From the NCBI RefSeq assembly GCF_963662255.1, contig NC_085072.1, forward strand, positions 7,279,001 through 7,343,000: 64,000 nucleotides of DNA, read 5' to 3'. The notes under the pieces were generated by a model, which did no database searches, was not told the DNA's origin, and was given only the letters and a program-made list of their open reading frames with translations. This document shows, in pieces, positions 46,630 to 58,000 of this stretch (position 1 is its first letter; the number at the start of each line of letters is the position of its first letter). A program made the translations under genes and the position numbers. Origin of the DNA: Cinclus cinclus (Eukaryota; Chordata; Aves; Passeriformes; Cinclidae).

Positions 46630-46790
46630 CCCACAGCTCCCTCAGCTGCTCCTGGTGCTCCAGATCCTTCCCCAGCTGCAATCCTTCCCCTGGACATGCT
46701 CTGGCCCATCAATGTTTCTCTTTCCAGGAGGGGCCCAGAACTGGATACAGCTTTCCAGGTGCCTCACCAGAGCACCACATTCTATCCAGT
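46630..46790 (-). repeat. CR1 fragment
   Basis: AGCTCCCTCAGCTGCTCCTG and AGGAGGGGCCCAGAACTGGA. Confidence 0.7.
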
Positions 46791-47907
46791 CAAAAGCTTT
46801 TTCTCCTATTTCCTTATTTTCCCCCATGGATCCTAATCTTAAAAAATGGACAAGGTTAGGTATCTGACTGAACTGGAAATACAGCATCCAGCACGTTCTG
46901 GATGTCACCTGTCCAGGACAGACAGGTAAAGGCTTTGAGTATAAGTCTTAGCTGTTTCCCAGGATCACAGTATTTACTGCTAATTGTTTTAGCAAGATGC
47001 CAACTGGTCTCCTGGAAAATGCAAATTCCTTCAGATTTACATAATTTTTGCTTAGTCTTTCAAGCTCTCTTTGAATTGGCAAAGTTCTCCAGCCTCTGGA
47101 GGTCAATCTTTGCCTTCCTCATTTATGAGACTCCAGGCTAACAACTTCTCTCAGTTTTTTCATGGTCAGAAGTATTTCCTCATGTTGAATCCAAACATAT
47201 TGAGCAAGGTCTAACTCAGCTTCCTCTTAAATTGCCAATCAAAGAGCCACAGGCTTCAAACAAAAATTTTGGGGAAAAAATATTTCAGCTGACTGTCTCC
47301 TACCTGTTAATTTGGCATCATTTGGGTTTGACTTTGAGGTTTGGTGTCAGCAGAGACTTGTGTGTAGAGCTGATTATCTATTTGTCAGATGTTGGTCTAG
47401 TCTGTTCTTCAAGAGCATTGTTTGGCTCCTTAGTCTGAAATTTCAGCTGAAAAAGCAGCCAGCCAGATGCACCCACTGCCTGTCAATGGGGATGTTGTGA
47501 GTGCTTGATCTTGTCAAACTTGGTACCACAGATATCATGAGATGGCAAAAGGAGCTATAACAGAACTAGTGCCAAAATTCATCTGGAGTCTTGAAAGCAC
47601 CAAATGATGCTAAGTTAGACTTTACCATGGGTTCCATATTCAATCTATGCTGCATCAATTATAAACTGGTTTACAGTTCTCAGTGCAGTATTTAGGACTG
47701 AGTCAACAAAGCCATACCTGTCCTAAAAGGGCAGGGCTCCACCTCTTTGGGCACATATCTGAATTCATATTTTCCAGCATGTAAAGCAAATTTGTATATA
47801 AAAAGTAGTGAGACTGGCTAAATTCACTGCCAGTTTTGCAGCTTGGAAAGTTAGAGTTGGCATTAGACTTAGAAAATTCTAATTTAGGGTTTTTAAACCA
47901 TAAAAGC
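46791..47907. other. Intergenic, nothing recognised
   Basis: No supported gene. Parts may be decayed CR1. Confidence 0.4.
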
Positions 47908-48142
47908 TGCCAGAGGGCAGGGTGAGATGGGATATTGGGAAGAAATTCTTCCCTGTGAGGGTGGTGAGGCTCTGACACAGGGTGCACAGAGAAGCTGTGG
48001 CTGCCCCATCCATGAAAGTGTCCAAGCCCAGGTAGGGCAGGGCTTGGAGCAACCTGGACAAGTAGAAGGTGTCCCTGCACATGGCAGGGGTTAGACTGGG
48101 TGAGCTTTAATCTCCCTTCCCACCCAAACCAGGCTACGATTC
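47908..48142 (+). repeat. CR1 3' fragment
   Basis: GAAATTCTTCCCTGTGAGGG through CCCAAACCAGGCTACGATTC. Confidence 0.82.
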
Positions 48143-49574
48143 GTCGATCCCATTATTTTAATTAAAATTGGACTTCATGAGGGTTCACAAGAATTTTACC
48201 TTCCACTACTGATTTCTACACATTTAGCAAATGAATGCTTGAAATTCTATTCAAGGCCCACCAGATGATGGCCCAGCAGATGCTGGGTCATAGTGCTTAT
48301 TTTGTTCAAGATATTTCTTTGTCTTCTCAACCACAAATAATTAGAATTCAAAACTCATCCCAAGTCTGAAATGCCAATGGGCTGTTTGAAGAGTCATCAT
48401 CATTGTGATTGAAGTTTCAGGATTAAGGAAAACCAGTTGAGTAAAAAAGGAAAGTTGCAATTTTGACAGGACAATTTGAACCATGGAAAAAAATTAATTG
48501 TGGGAAAAAGTCCCATGCCTTGGCTCCACTCCTCCCACCAGTGTTTACTGCACAGAGGAGGGTAATTATTGTTCCTGCCAAATAAAATACGGAGTAAATG
48601 ACTTGGAATTCAAAATCTCATTTTTAAAGTGATATCTCACTTAACCATGTAATGTACTGAAAAATATTAAGATACTAACAATATATTAATAATAATAAAT
48701 ATAATATATAATATAATATATAATATATTATATAATATATATAATAATATATAATACTAATACTGATAATATTAAAAATATTAAGATATTAAGATTAAGA
48801 TTTCTGTGGTCTTGGAGTTTAGATATGGGAAAGAATTAGGATTTAGCACAGCACATTTTTTAGATACAAAAACTCAGAAGATTTTATAAAAAACTGTATT
48901 AAACTTATATCAAAGATTAATACCCAGAACTTCTCTCATCAGCAGAAGCCTGGGAAAACATAGTTTAGTTATCCAGAAAAACTCAATCAGTCTCAAACTC
49001 AGCTATTTCTCCCATAACATCCATGCTAAACAAGGCAGTGTTGACTGGGGGACAGGCAGGTTGTCCTTCCCTCTCTTCAGGGGGTGAAGGTTCAAGGACA
49101 GCACCAGAGGCACCAGCCCTGCTCAGCTGGAGCTGTGACTCAGTGTATTGAGTTTGCAGGAAACAGGTTTATTCCAGAAAGGATTGTCCATCAGAGGCCT
49201 GGAGAGGTGGTTCTGGTTCAAGGGTCAGCTACAGCCTAGCGTCAAACATCTTCTGGTGGCTCTTTGGTGCATCACACCCAGCCAGGGAGGCTGTTTGACA
49301 TCCTGCTCTGCAGAAGGGAATGTGTTGGGACATAAATCCTCCAGCACTGGAAGTACAGCACCACCAGAGTTGGTCAGAGCACAGCAGACCCCCGTGCCCT
49401 GGAGGGACCATATCAAGGTGGGATTTCCCTCTGCTGTCAGTCCTGGCAAAGTTCCAGCTGTCACCATCCAGGAGCAAGCCCTCAGAGATAAGGTTACATA
49501 ATTGTTCCTATTTTTAACCTGTGATTTCAGTCCTTAAACACAACCAGTGGAATTCATTGAACTGGCAAATGTTT
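48143..49574. other. Intergenic with AT-rich patch
   Basis: 48670-48790 is a TAATATATA-type low-complexity tract. Otherwise nothing recognised. Confidence 0.5.
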
Positions 49575-49760
49575 TTAAACATAGAATCAAAATACCCTGA
49601 GTTGGAAGGGACCTGTCAAGTACAATGCCTATTTCTGCACAGGACAACCCTAAGAATCCCACCATGTGCCTGAGAGCAAAGGGACTTCCAGCAAGGGAAG
49701 TGCCAGTCAGGTGGAGGTGCAGCTGGGGCAAAGGGAGCAGGGCCATCATGAGGACCATCC
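49575..49760 (-). repeat. CR1 3' fragment
   Basis: ACATAGAATCAAAATACCCT and GAGTTGGAAGGGACCTGTC. Confidence 0.7.
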
Positions 49761-49937
49761 CACCCTCAGGAGCACCAAGGTGGGACCCAGAGGTGCTGCG
49801 GAGCCGGTGCTACTCCAAAAGCTCTGCTGTCACCATCATGTGTGACATGACTGTGACAAGATGCAGAGAGAGCCTGGCTGCAGCTGTCTAGGGAGCAGCT
49901 GTTTTGGTCACCTTCCTGTGCCAAAGGAATTGGAGGA

Positions 49938-50270
49938 ATAGAGTCACGGCATGTCCTGAGCTGGAAGTGACCCACAGGGATCATCCAGTCCAACCCCTGC
50001 CCTGCACAGACACCCCAACAATCCCACCCTGTGCATCCCTGAGAGCAGTGTCCAAACTCTCCTAGAGCTCTGGCAGCCTCGGGGCCTGGACCATTCCCTG
50101 GGGAGCCTGGGCAGCGCCCAGCACCCTCTGGGGGAAGAACCTTTCCCGATATCCTGCCTGACCCTCCCCTGACTCAGCTCCAGCCCTTCCCTCAAGTCCT
50201 GTCCCTGTCACAGGGAGCAGAGATCAGAGCTGTCCCTTGGGAGGAGCTGCAGCCCCCAGGAGCTCTGGCC
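49938..50270 (-). repeat. CR1 3' fragment
   Basis: AGGGATCATCCAGTCCAACC and CATTCCCTGGGGAGCCTGGG. Confidence 0.82.
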
Positions 50271-50364
50271 TGTTATGAGAAATGAAAGTTTCCTCAACAG
50301 CCAGGAAGGCAGATAGCTTTTCAGCTCCACTGTTGGCAAAACACTAAAACAGCTCTGAAAATGC

Positions 50365-50485
50365 CAAGTTGGACAGTCCTTGGAGCAACCTGGTCTAGTG
50401 GGAGATGTCCTTGATCATGGCAGGGGGTGGAATGGGGTGACCTTTAAGGTTCCTTCCAAGCCAAACCAGTCTGTGTTTCCATGAA
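50365..50485 (+). repeat. CR1 3' tail
   Basis: TTGGAGCAACCTGGTCTAGT and CAAGCCAAACCAGTCTGTG. Confidence 0.75.
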
Positions 50486-51179
50486 AGCCTCACTGGAGCA
50501 CAAGTGACGCACAACAGGTGACTTAATTTATGTCTGGCTCTCATTTCCACCAACAGTAACTCAAACCAAAGGAAGTGGATCAGAAAAAACACTTCAAGCC
50601 CTAATTCACAACCCCCAAATGAAAACTTTACAAGATAAGTCTCATAAGGAAGCAAAAATGAGAAAGAATATCACCTGGGCATAGTGAGAAGCTTTGGACA
50701 TGTTGGAGAGGGGTGAGGAAGCCAAGGGAGGAGCAGGAGTGGTCAAAAAAAAGAAAAATCAAACAAAATCAACACCATCAGATAAAATTCCCTCCTATAA
50801 TAAAAGCACCTAAGGTGACCCAAATGCAGCCAGAGTGGCTTTGAATCATGCCAGGAATGTCCAGCAAAGATGTCATCACTTGTCTCCACACCTTAGAACT
50901 CATAGAGCTGCATCAGGTGTATTTTTGTGGGTCAATAGCTGAACAATTGCACATCAAATCCCGTTGTCTCCAAGTTCAGATCCCTTCAGCGGAGAAAAAG
51001 ATACAGAGTCAGATAAACTCTGCTAGTAATTCATTTTTACAGAGCAAGTGTCTTGGCCATGAAGTCACAAATCAGCTCAGTCCTTCCAAGTGGCTGCCAG
51101 AGTAAAGGACCTGAGGGTGTTTGTCTGGCCATGGTGTGTCCAGCAGGACCATCCAGTGACTGTCCCCCTGCATTGGTGA
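50486..51179. other. Intergenic, nothing recognised
   Basis: No gene or clear repeat. Confidence 0.4.
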
Positions 51180-51705
51180 GGCCCCATCTCCAATCCTGGG
51201 CTCAGTTTTGAGCCCCTCACCCCAAGAAAGAACTTGAGTGACTGGAGCACGTCCCAGGAAAGGGAAATAGAGTTGGGGAAGGGGCTGGAGCAGCTGAGGG
51301 AGCTGGGGTGGGTCAGCCTGGAAAAAAAGGAGGCTTGGGGGGAACCTGGTTCTACACAACTCCCTGACAAGAGGATGCAGCCTGGAGGTGTCAAGCTCTG
51401 CTCCCAGGGAACAAGGGACAGGACAAGAGGGTTCAGCACTGAAAATACAAGACTTTACAAGTTGCCCCAGGGGAGATTTAGGTTGGATATGATGAAAAAT
51501 TTATTTCTGGTAAGGATGGTCAGGCCATGGCAAGGGCTGCCTGGGGCAATGGTAGAGTCACCACTCATTAAAGCGTTCAAAAATGTGTGGATGCAGCATC
51601 TGGGAACATGGGTTAGTGGTGTAGATGGCAGTGCTGGGGAACATTTGGATTTGGTGATCTTAGAGGGCTTTTCCAACCTCAAGGATTCTTGTGATTCCAT
51701 GGTTT
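51180..51705 (+). repeat. CR1 LINE fragment
   Basis: GGAAAGGGAAATAGAGTTGG and AGAGGGCTTTTCCAACCTCA. Confidence 0.82.
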
Positions 51706-51895
51706 TTCTTTTTTCAGAAACTTCTCCAATGCTACTTTGTCTGCCAGAAGCAGAGGTCGGTCTCCAACTGCACTTGCTGTTTCTTGCTCAAACACAGCTC
51801 CTACTCTCTCACAGAAGCTCCTTTGCAGGCTAAGTCCTGCTCCTTCCAGCCACAGACCAGACCATGAAACTGCTTTGCAACAACAGAACTCCCAA

Positions 51896-52105
51896 AGAGG
51901 TCTTGAAAGGGTGGTGAGGCTCTGGCCTAGGTTCCCCAGAGAAGCTGTGGCTGCCCCATCCCTGGAAGTGTCCAGGGCCAGGTTGGACAGGGCTTGGAGC
52001 AGCCTGGGACAGTGGAAGGTGTCCCTGCCCATGGCAGGGGGTGGAATGGGATGAGCTTTAATGTCCCTTTCAACCCAAACCATCTGGGATTCCACAGTTC
52101 TGCTG
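51896..52105 (+). repeat. CR1 3' tail
   Basis: GAAGCTGTGGCTGCCCCATC and ACCATCTGGGATTCCACAG. Confidence 0.82.
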
Positions 52106-52271
52106 TACCACAAAGCCCCAGGACTCACTGAAGCTCAGGGAACACAAAACACTTCAAGGTAGAAACATTTCAGGAAACAAGACCAGCCTCTTTAGGGCTT
52201 GAAGGCAAAGACTGTTCATTGAAACACAGGGCAGGAGCCAGTTCTGCATTCCTGGAGGCCTTGCTGCAGAC

Positions 52272-53670
52272 AGAGAATCACAGAATAAATTAGGTTGGAA
52301 AAGACCTTGAGATTATTGAATCCAACCTGTGACCAAACATTACCTTATCAACTAAGCCGTGGCACTGACTGCCTCATCAAGTCTCTTTTAAACACCTCCA
52401 GGGATGGGCAGCCCATTCCAGTGCCAAACCATTCTTTCTGTGAATATTTTTTTTTTCCTAGTACCTAGCCTAAACTTCCCCTGGCACAGCTTGAGGCTGT
52501 GACCTCTCATCCTGTCACTGGTCACCCAGAAGAAGAGACCAAACCCCCTCTGACCACAACTATCTTTCAGGGATTTCTAGAGAATAATAAGGTCCTCCCT
52601 GAACCTCCTTTTCTCCAGACTAAACAACCCCAGCTCTCAGACATTCTTCACAGGGCTTGTGTTCCAAGCCCCTCACCAGCCTTGTTGCTCTCTTCTGAAC
52701 ACGCTCAAGCCCCTCCATGTCCTTCCTAAACTGAGGGGCCCAGAACTGGACACAGCACTCAAGGTACAGCTTCACCAGTGCTGAGTACAGGGGAAGAATG
52801 ACCTCCCTGCTCCTGCTGGTCACACCATTCCTGATCCAGGCCAGGAGCAACTGATCTTCTTGGCCACCAGGGCACACTGCTGGCTCATGTTCAGTCAACC
52901 ACTACCCCCAGGTCCCTTTCTGCCTGGACACTGTCCAGCCACAACACCCTAGCCTGTAACGTTGCAGGGGGTTGCCTTTGGCCAAAGTCCAGGACTCATC
53001 AGCCCTTGGACTTATTAAACTTCATCTTATTGGACTCTGCCTATCCATCCAAACTTTATAGGTCTCTCTGCAGAGACAACAGATTGACACATGCTCCCAA
53101 CTTGGTGTCATCTGCAAATTTACTGATGGTGGACGCAATCCCCTTGTTCAGATCATCAATGAAGAGATTAGATAGGGCTGGCCCAACACTGATCCCTGGG
53201 GGACACCATTGGTGACTGGCCCCAGCTGGATGCAGCACCATCCCCACACTCTCTGGGCCTGGCCATCAAGCCAGTTCTTAACCCAGCAAAGAGTGCTCCT
53301 GTACAAGCTGTGTGCTGCAGCTTGTCCAGGAGTGTGCCATGGGAGATGGTGTCAAAGGCTTGGCCAAAGTCCAGGTAGACACATCCACAGCCTTCCCTGC
53401 ATCCATCAGGTGGTTACCTGGTCATAGAAGATGAGATAGGAAGGACCTGCCTCTCCTAAACCCACTCTGACTGGGTCTGATCCCTCAGCCATCCTGTAGG
53501 TGCCAGGGGATAGCACCCAAGATGATCTGTTCCATAATGCTACTGGGCACTGATGTCAAGCTGACAGGCCTGGAATTTCCCAGATCCTCCTTCCAGCCCT
53601 TCTCACGGATGGGCACAATCGCTTCACGGATGCTGTAAAACCCATCAGGTACAGGAAGAAGCCCAGTGAC
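52272..53670 (-). repeat. Long CR1 LINE with reverse transcriptase remnant
   Basis: 3' end at AGAATCACAGAATAAATTAG. Minus frames show CR1 RT, for example LFIDDLNKGIASTISKFADD near 53150 (the FADD active-site box) and [14 protein letters not shown] near 52780. Frames are broken. Confidence 0.88.
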
Positions 53671-54109
53671 AGAGGGGAGGAATGCCAGGAGGCTTCAGAG
53701 CAGCACATCTCCCCAAAGAAACAACCACCACCTTGGAATTCTACCTTCCATGAAGGGGGAGGCAGGAGGCCGTTCCTTCTGGCCATTCCTGCAAGCCATT
53801 AGGTTTGCTGGAGGGCTGAAGTGTCAGGGAACATGAGCATCTCCAGCAGCTTGATGCAGGCTTGGAGCAGCAGGAAGGTCGTTGCAGCTTTGTATTTACA
53901 CCTCACGGCCCTGCTGCCAGCATGGCCTGCCCTGACTGGTCCTGCAGATTATGGACTCCTCCTGATATTCATGGTTCCTGTGCTGCTCCTGCACTAGATC
54001 CCGAGATGCTTCCAAGGAGTTTGGATTGCTGCTGGTGCTGTTGTGCCACCAGATTTCCCGAGAGGACCAATGCATATCAATTGTGATAACAGATTGCTCC
54101 AGAGCCCTT
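53671..54109. other. CRY4 3' flank, nothing recognised
   Basis: No gene recognised downstream of the CRY4 polyadenylation signal. Confidence 0.4.
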
Positions 54110-54964
54110 GCATTGTTCATGTCAGAAATAAGTTTTATTTATTTTCAAACCCAAAATAGTACCTGCAGCCATGAAAGTCCCACTGCACTCCCCCACCCCA
54201 AAACCCCTAACCATAATTTACTAATCTGGCCTTGTCAAACTTCACACTACACTTCAGTGGGAGGGGAAATTTTTCCATGGAGTACATGAGAGAATTAATC
54301 TCTGCCCTGCAGCTCTAGTTAGCCAAGGAAGAGAATTACAATGATGAAGTTGCATATTAGCCCTAATTTAGTGAGATATTTTCAGCATTGTCCTTAAAAT
54401 GCATAATAATTCCTACTTATGACTTAAAAACTACACACAAGGTACAAGGCTGCACTCTGCTCGGTCTCCCCAAACTGGGGACTACAATCACAAACTGGGA
54501 ACTTAAATAATCTGAACATTCCTAAGTCTCTAGCTCTACAAGGCAAGTAAATCAAGGTCCTAATACTAATGTGCAAGCATATTAACGTGCACATGGTCTT
54601 CTGACATTAAGCTGAGTATTTGTCACAAAATCTATTTATACAGGCGCATGAAACACATGGATTTGAAGGATGCTGCAGCAGCAGGACCTGCCACAATTAG
54701 GCACCTCTTGCATTCACCCAACAGCTTCAACAAATGGTCCAGAAGCCACACAAAGATAAACAATTCCATCCAAAATAACTGCATTAAAACTACTCAAGAT
54801 ACAACACTTCTCCTGAGGTCAGGTCACAAGCAAGAGGCACCATCAGCAGGGCAAAGTATGGAGGGCAGTGCTTTGGCCAGCTCAGTTAGCCCCTGGCTCT
54901 CCCCTCTTGCCTTTTTTTGGTACCCAGCAGCGACCCTTGAGGGAATTTTGGTTTATTCTGTCGT
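54110..54964 (-). terminator. CRY4: CRY4 3' untranslated region and polyadenylation signals
   Basis: Repeat-free sequence follows the stop for about 850 bases. Two overlapping minus-strand AATAAA signals lie at the complement of 54134-54143, giving a roughly 0.85-kb 3' UTR. Confidence 0.5.
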
Positions 54965-55044
54965 TCAGGCCACTTTTCCTTTTGAAATGTTTTCTTCGGA
55001 ATGGTCACATTTTACCTTTATTTCCATGGGGTCATCTGCATCAT
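54965..55044 (-). CDS. CRY4: CRY4 last coding exon (C-terminal tail)
   Basis: Acceptor GCTGTAG. Encodes [10 protein letters not shown]...SKGKVA and the TGA at 54967-54965. This is the short variable tail of avian CRY4, implicated in partner binding in robin. Confidence 0.88.
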
Positions 55045-58000
55045 CTACAGCGAGAAAGAAAGAAGGATTAAAGTTTGCAAAGTCCTCTCTGACTTCAGTC
55101 AGGTGAAGATATAAAGTATCATTAAATGCTTCCATTCATAGGCAACAAAAATAATGAAATCTCAAGATGGATTGCATGGGAAGGGAACTTAAAGCTCATT
55201 TCATTCCACCCCATGCCATGGGCAGGGACACCTTCCAGGTTGCTCCAAGTCCCACTCAACTCCTTAGCCTTTACTCTATTCCAACATCTGCTCACCTGTA
55301 TGAGCTGGTTTTCATATTGAGATGGGTGTTGGGATAATGTTTGGAGTCAGGACTCTCAATTTTGGCTTTACCTATCTCCAGCACCACTCCCAACATTTAG
55401 TCCCTGGTACCACAGGGTTCCTGGAAGAACTGCCAGCATGCAGTGGTTATATCTGTACTATTCCAGTGTGTGACCTCCTGGACACATTACTAAGTATCCA
55501 TTCCAGGGTTGGGAACAATTAATTCCTTCAGATCAGAGCAGTGAAGGAAGGAATAGTTCAGGTTCCCCTCAGCTGCTGCATGTTGGGTTTGTGTAATATA
55601 GAGAGGCTGCTGTAGCCCCCTGTTAAATAAAAAGGTATTTTGTCACTTAAATTCCATTGTGGAGCCAGGCTGGGAGAGCTGATAATGTTCAGCCTGGGAA
55701 AGAGAAGGCTCCAGGGAAACCTTAGAGACCTTCCCTAAAGTGGCTTCAAGAGACCTGGAGCGGGACATGGGACAAAGGCCTGAAGGGACAGGAAAAGAGA
55801 GAATGGTTTCCCACTGCCAGAGGATAGAGTTAGATTGCATATTGGGATGGAATTGTTCCCCGTGAGGGTGCTGAGGTCCTGGCACAGGGTGCCCAGAGAA
55901 GCTGTGGCTGCCCCATCTCTGGAAGTGTCCAAGGTCAGGTCAGACAGGGCTTGGAGTAACCTGGGATGGTGGAATGTGTCTGTGCCCATGGCATGGGTGA
56001 AACTGGATGAGCTTTAATGTCCCTTCCCACCCAAACCAGGCTGAGATTGAATGTTTTACTGTGAAGGATTCCTCTGAGCTCACCACAGGCTCTGGGATTT
56101 CAATTTTAAGAGCACAGGTGCCATAAGTGACAAATCTGTGTGACCTAATTAATTAATTACTTCAGGTTCAGCACAGTTTTAGTGTTGTAGCCTTACCTGA
56201 TAACTACCTGTTTGTTATCCATAGGGTTAAGCAGTGCAGAAAACCATGTCAAAAGGTAAATTTCTTGGAACAAGTCACCTCTCCAAAGTTTTGTGCTCAG
56301 TGGGAATCTCAATCTCTTCTATGGCATAGGGCAGATCATGGTATCAAGGACAAACAAGAATGTTCTGGTTTACAAGAGGCATGGGCAGAGCTGCAGAGAT
56401 TTTTGCACCTTGGAAACACACCCAGCCACCCTGGGCATGGGGAGAGAGGGCAGGGGGAGAAGATCTGGTTTTGAGAAGGCATTTCTGCAGCAGGCAAGAG
56501 GATGATCCAAGGCAAGAAGGAAGGAAGAAAAGGCTCACACTCTTGTGGACAGCGTTTTAACAGTAACCGGAAGAGCTGCGCATGATGTTGGTATCCAAAG
56601 AGGAAAAGCATCCTTGAAAAGCACCCAAAGCCAAGCCCCAGAGCCCTGGGTTCCTGGGGACAGCCTATGTGTCACAGCACAGGGAACGTGGGTGCTACAG
56701 CACCTCTCACCTCTCGTGAGCTGGGCTGTTCTGTGCTGCTCCTCTCTGACCTGTTTCATCAGCTGCAGGTTGTGGTCACTGGCTTCCTTGTGGTTCACCA
56801 TGGGGAAGGGGTAATCCTGACCTGGGCAACATGGAGACAGAGCCTTTACCATACTCGGCAAGGACATTTTTCCTGTATTTGAAATAATTCCAGCTTTTCT
56901 TTGATGGAAGCGCCTAACCCTCTCCATCAAAGAAAAGAGCTCCCACGTTGACATAAGAACCTTCAAAAATGTGTTAGAGCAGGAGTAAAAGTACAAGTTG
57001 CTCTGATACTATTTAAAGCAGCCAAGCATCCAATACTGGATAAATTCAAAGGCAAGAGCATGAAGTGATCCAAGAGATTTAGGACATAAAATTGAGGCAA
57101 AAATATTTACTATGAAATGAGACTCCACTAAAAAAATGTTAACGGAGAATGAGCAGAAGGAAGTCTGATGGATTCATCCATTTTCAGAAGATAAATGGCT
57201 TATGTTGAAAGTGGGATGCTTCCATCTCATACACATTTATTTTGGATAGTTAGCAGCAGGAAAATCCTTAGGAAGGAATGTGAATGCATTACCTATGATA
57301 CATCCTGCTTGCTTCTGCTCTTCTTCAGATGCTGTCCAGGGCTCATAGATGTACTTGGAGGGAAAGTTCTTTAGTATAGGCAAGTATTTCCTATGAAACA
57401 GGGGTAAATAGGCAGGTTTATAATCATGCAAGCAAATTAATATTTGCAAATACATTCAGAGAAGTGTAAATCAACCTATGCCATGTAAATATTGATATTA
57501 CAATCCATGTGAAAGTTCTGATTCACTCTCACCCAAAAAATTGTGTTTATATTCTCAAACCTCCATGTTCCAAAAGTTAACTTTACAGCATAGAATAAAT
57601 GGGGTGATTTAAACAGTACTTCACTTTTATTTTCTCCAAAATAGATTTTTAACATTTCCACTGACATTTCATCCTAAACATTAATAAATTTTTAAAACAA
57701 ACTAATTTTTAAAAATTGTTGCAGAATGGCAAAGTCATTTCCTGGCCCACTCTGAGGTACCTCAGCACAGGCTTCTCTTTGGCAATACCCAAATCTAGAC
57801 AGAATGGGAGGAAAAGTGGGGAAATGGAGCTGTTCATTCAACATTAAGACAGTGAGCCCAGGAAACTCCCCAGTGCTTTGAGAGAGCCCACCAGCCCATT
57901 ATGGAGAGACAAGAAAATGAAACTCTGAAGCAAAGAGGACTCAGAGGAGAAAATAAAACTTATGTGTGTGCAACTATAGGATGGCAGGGTTAGATGGGAT

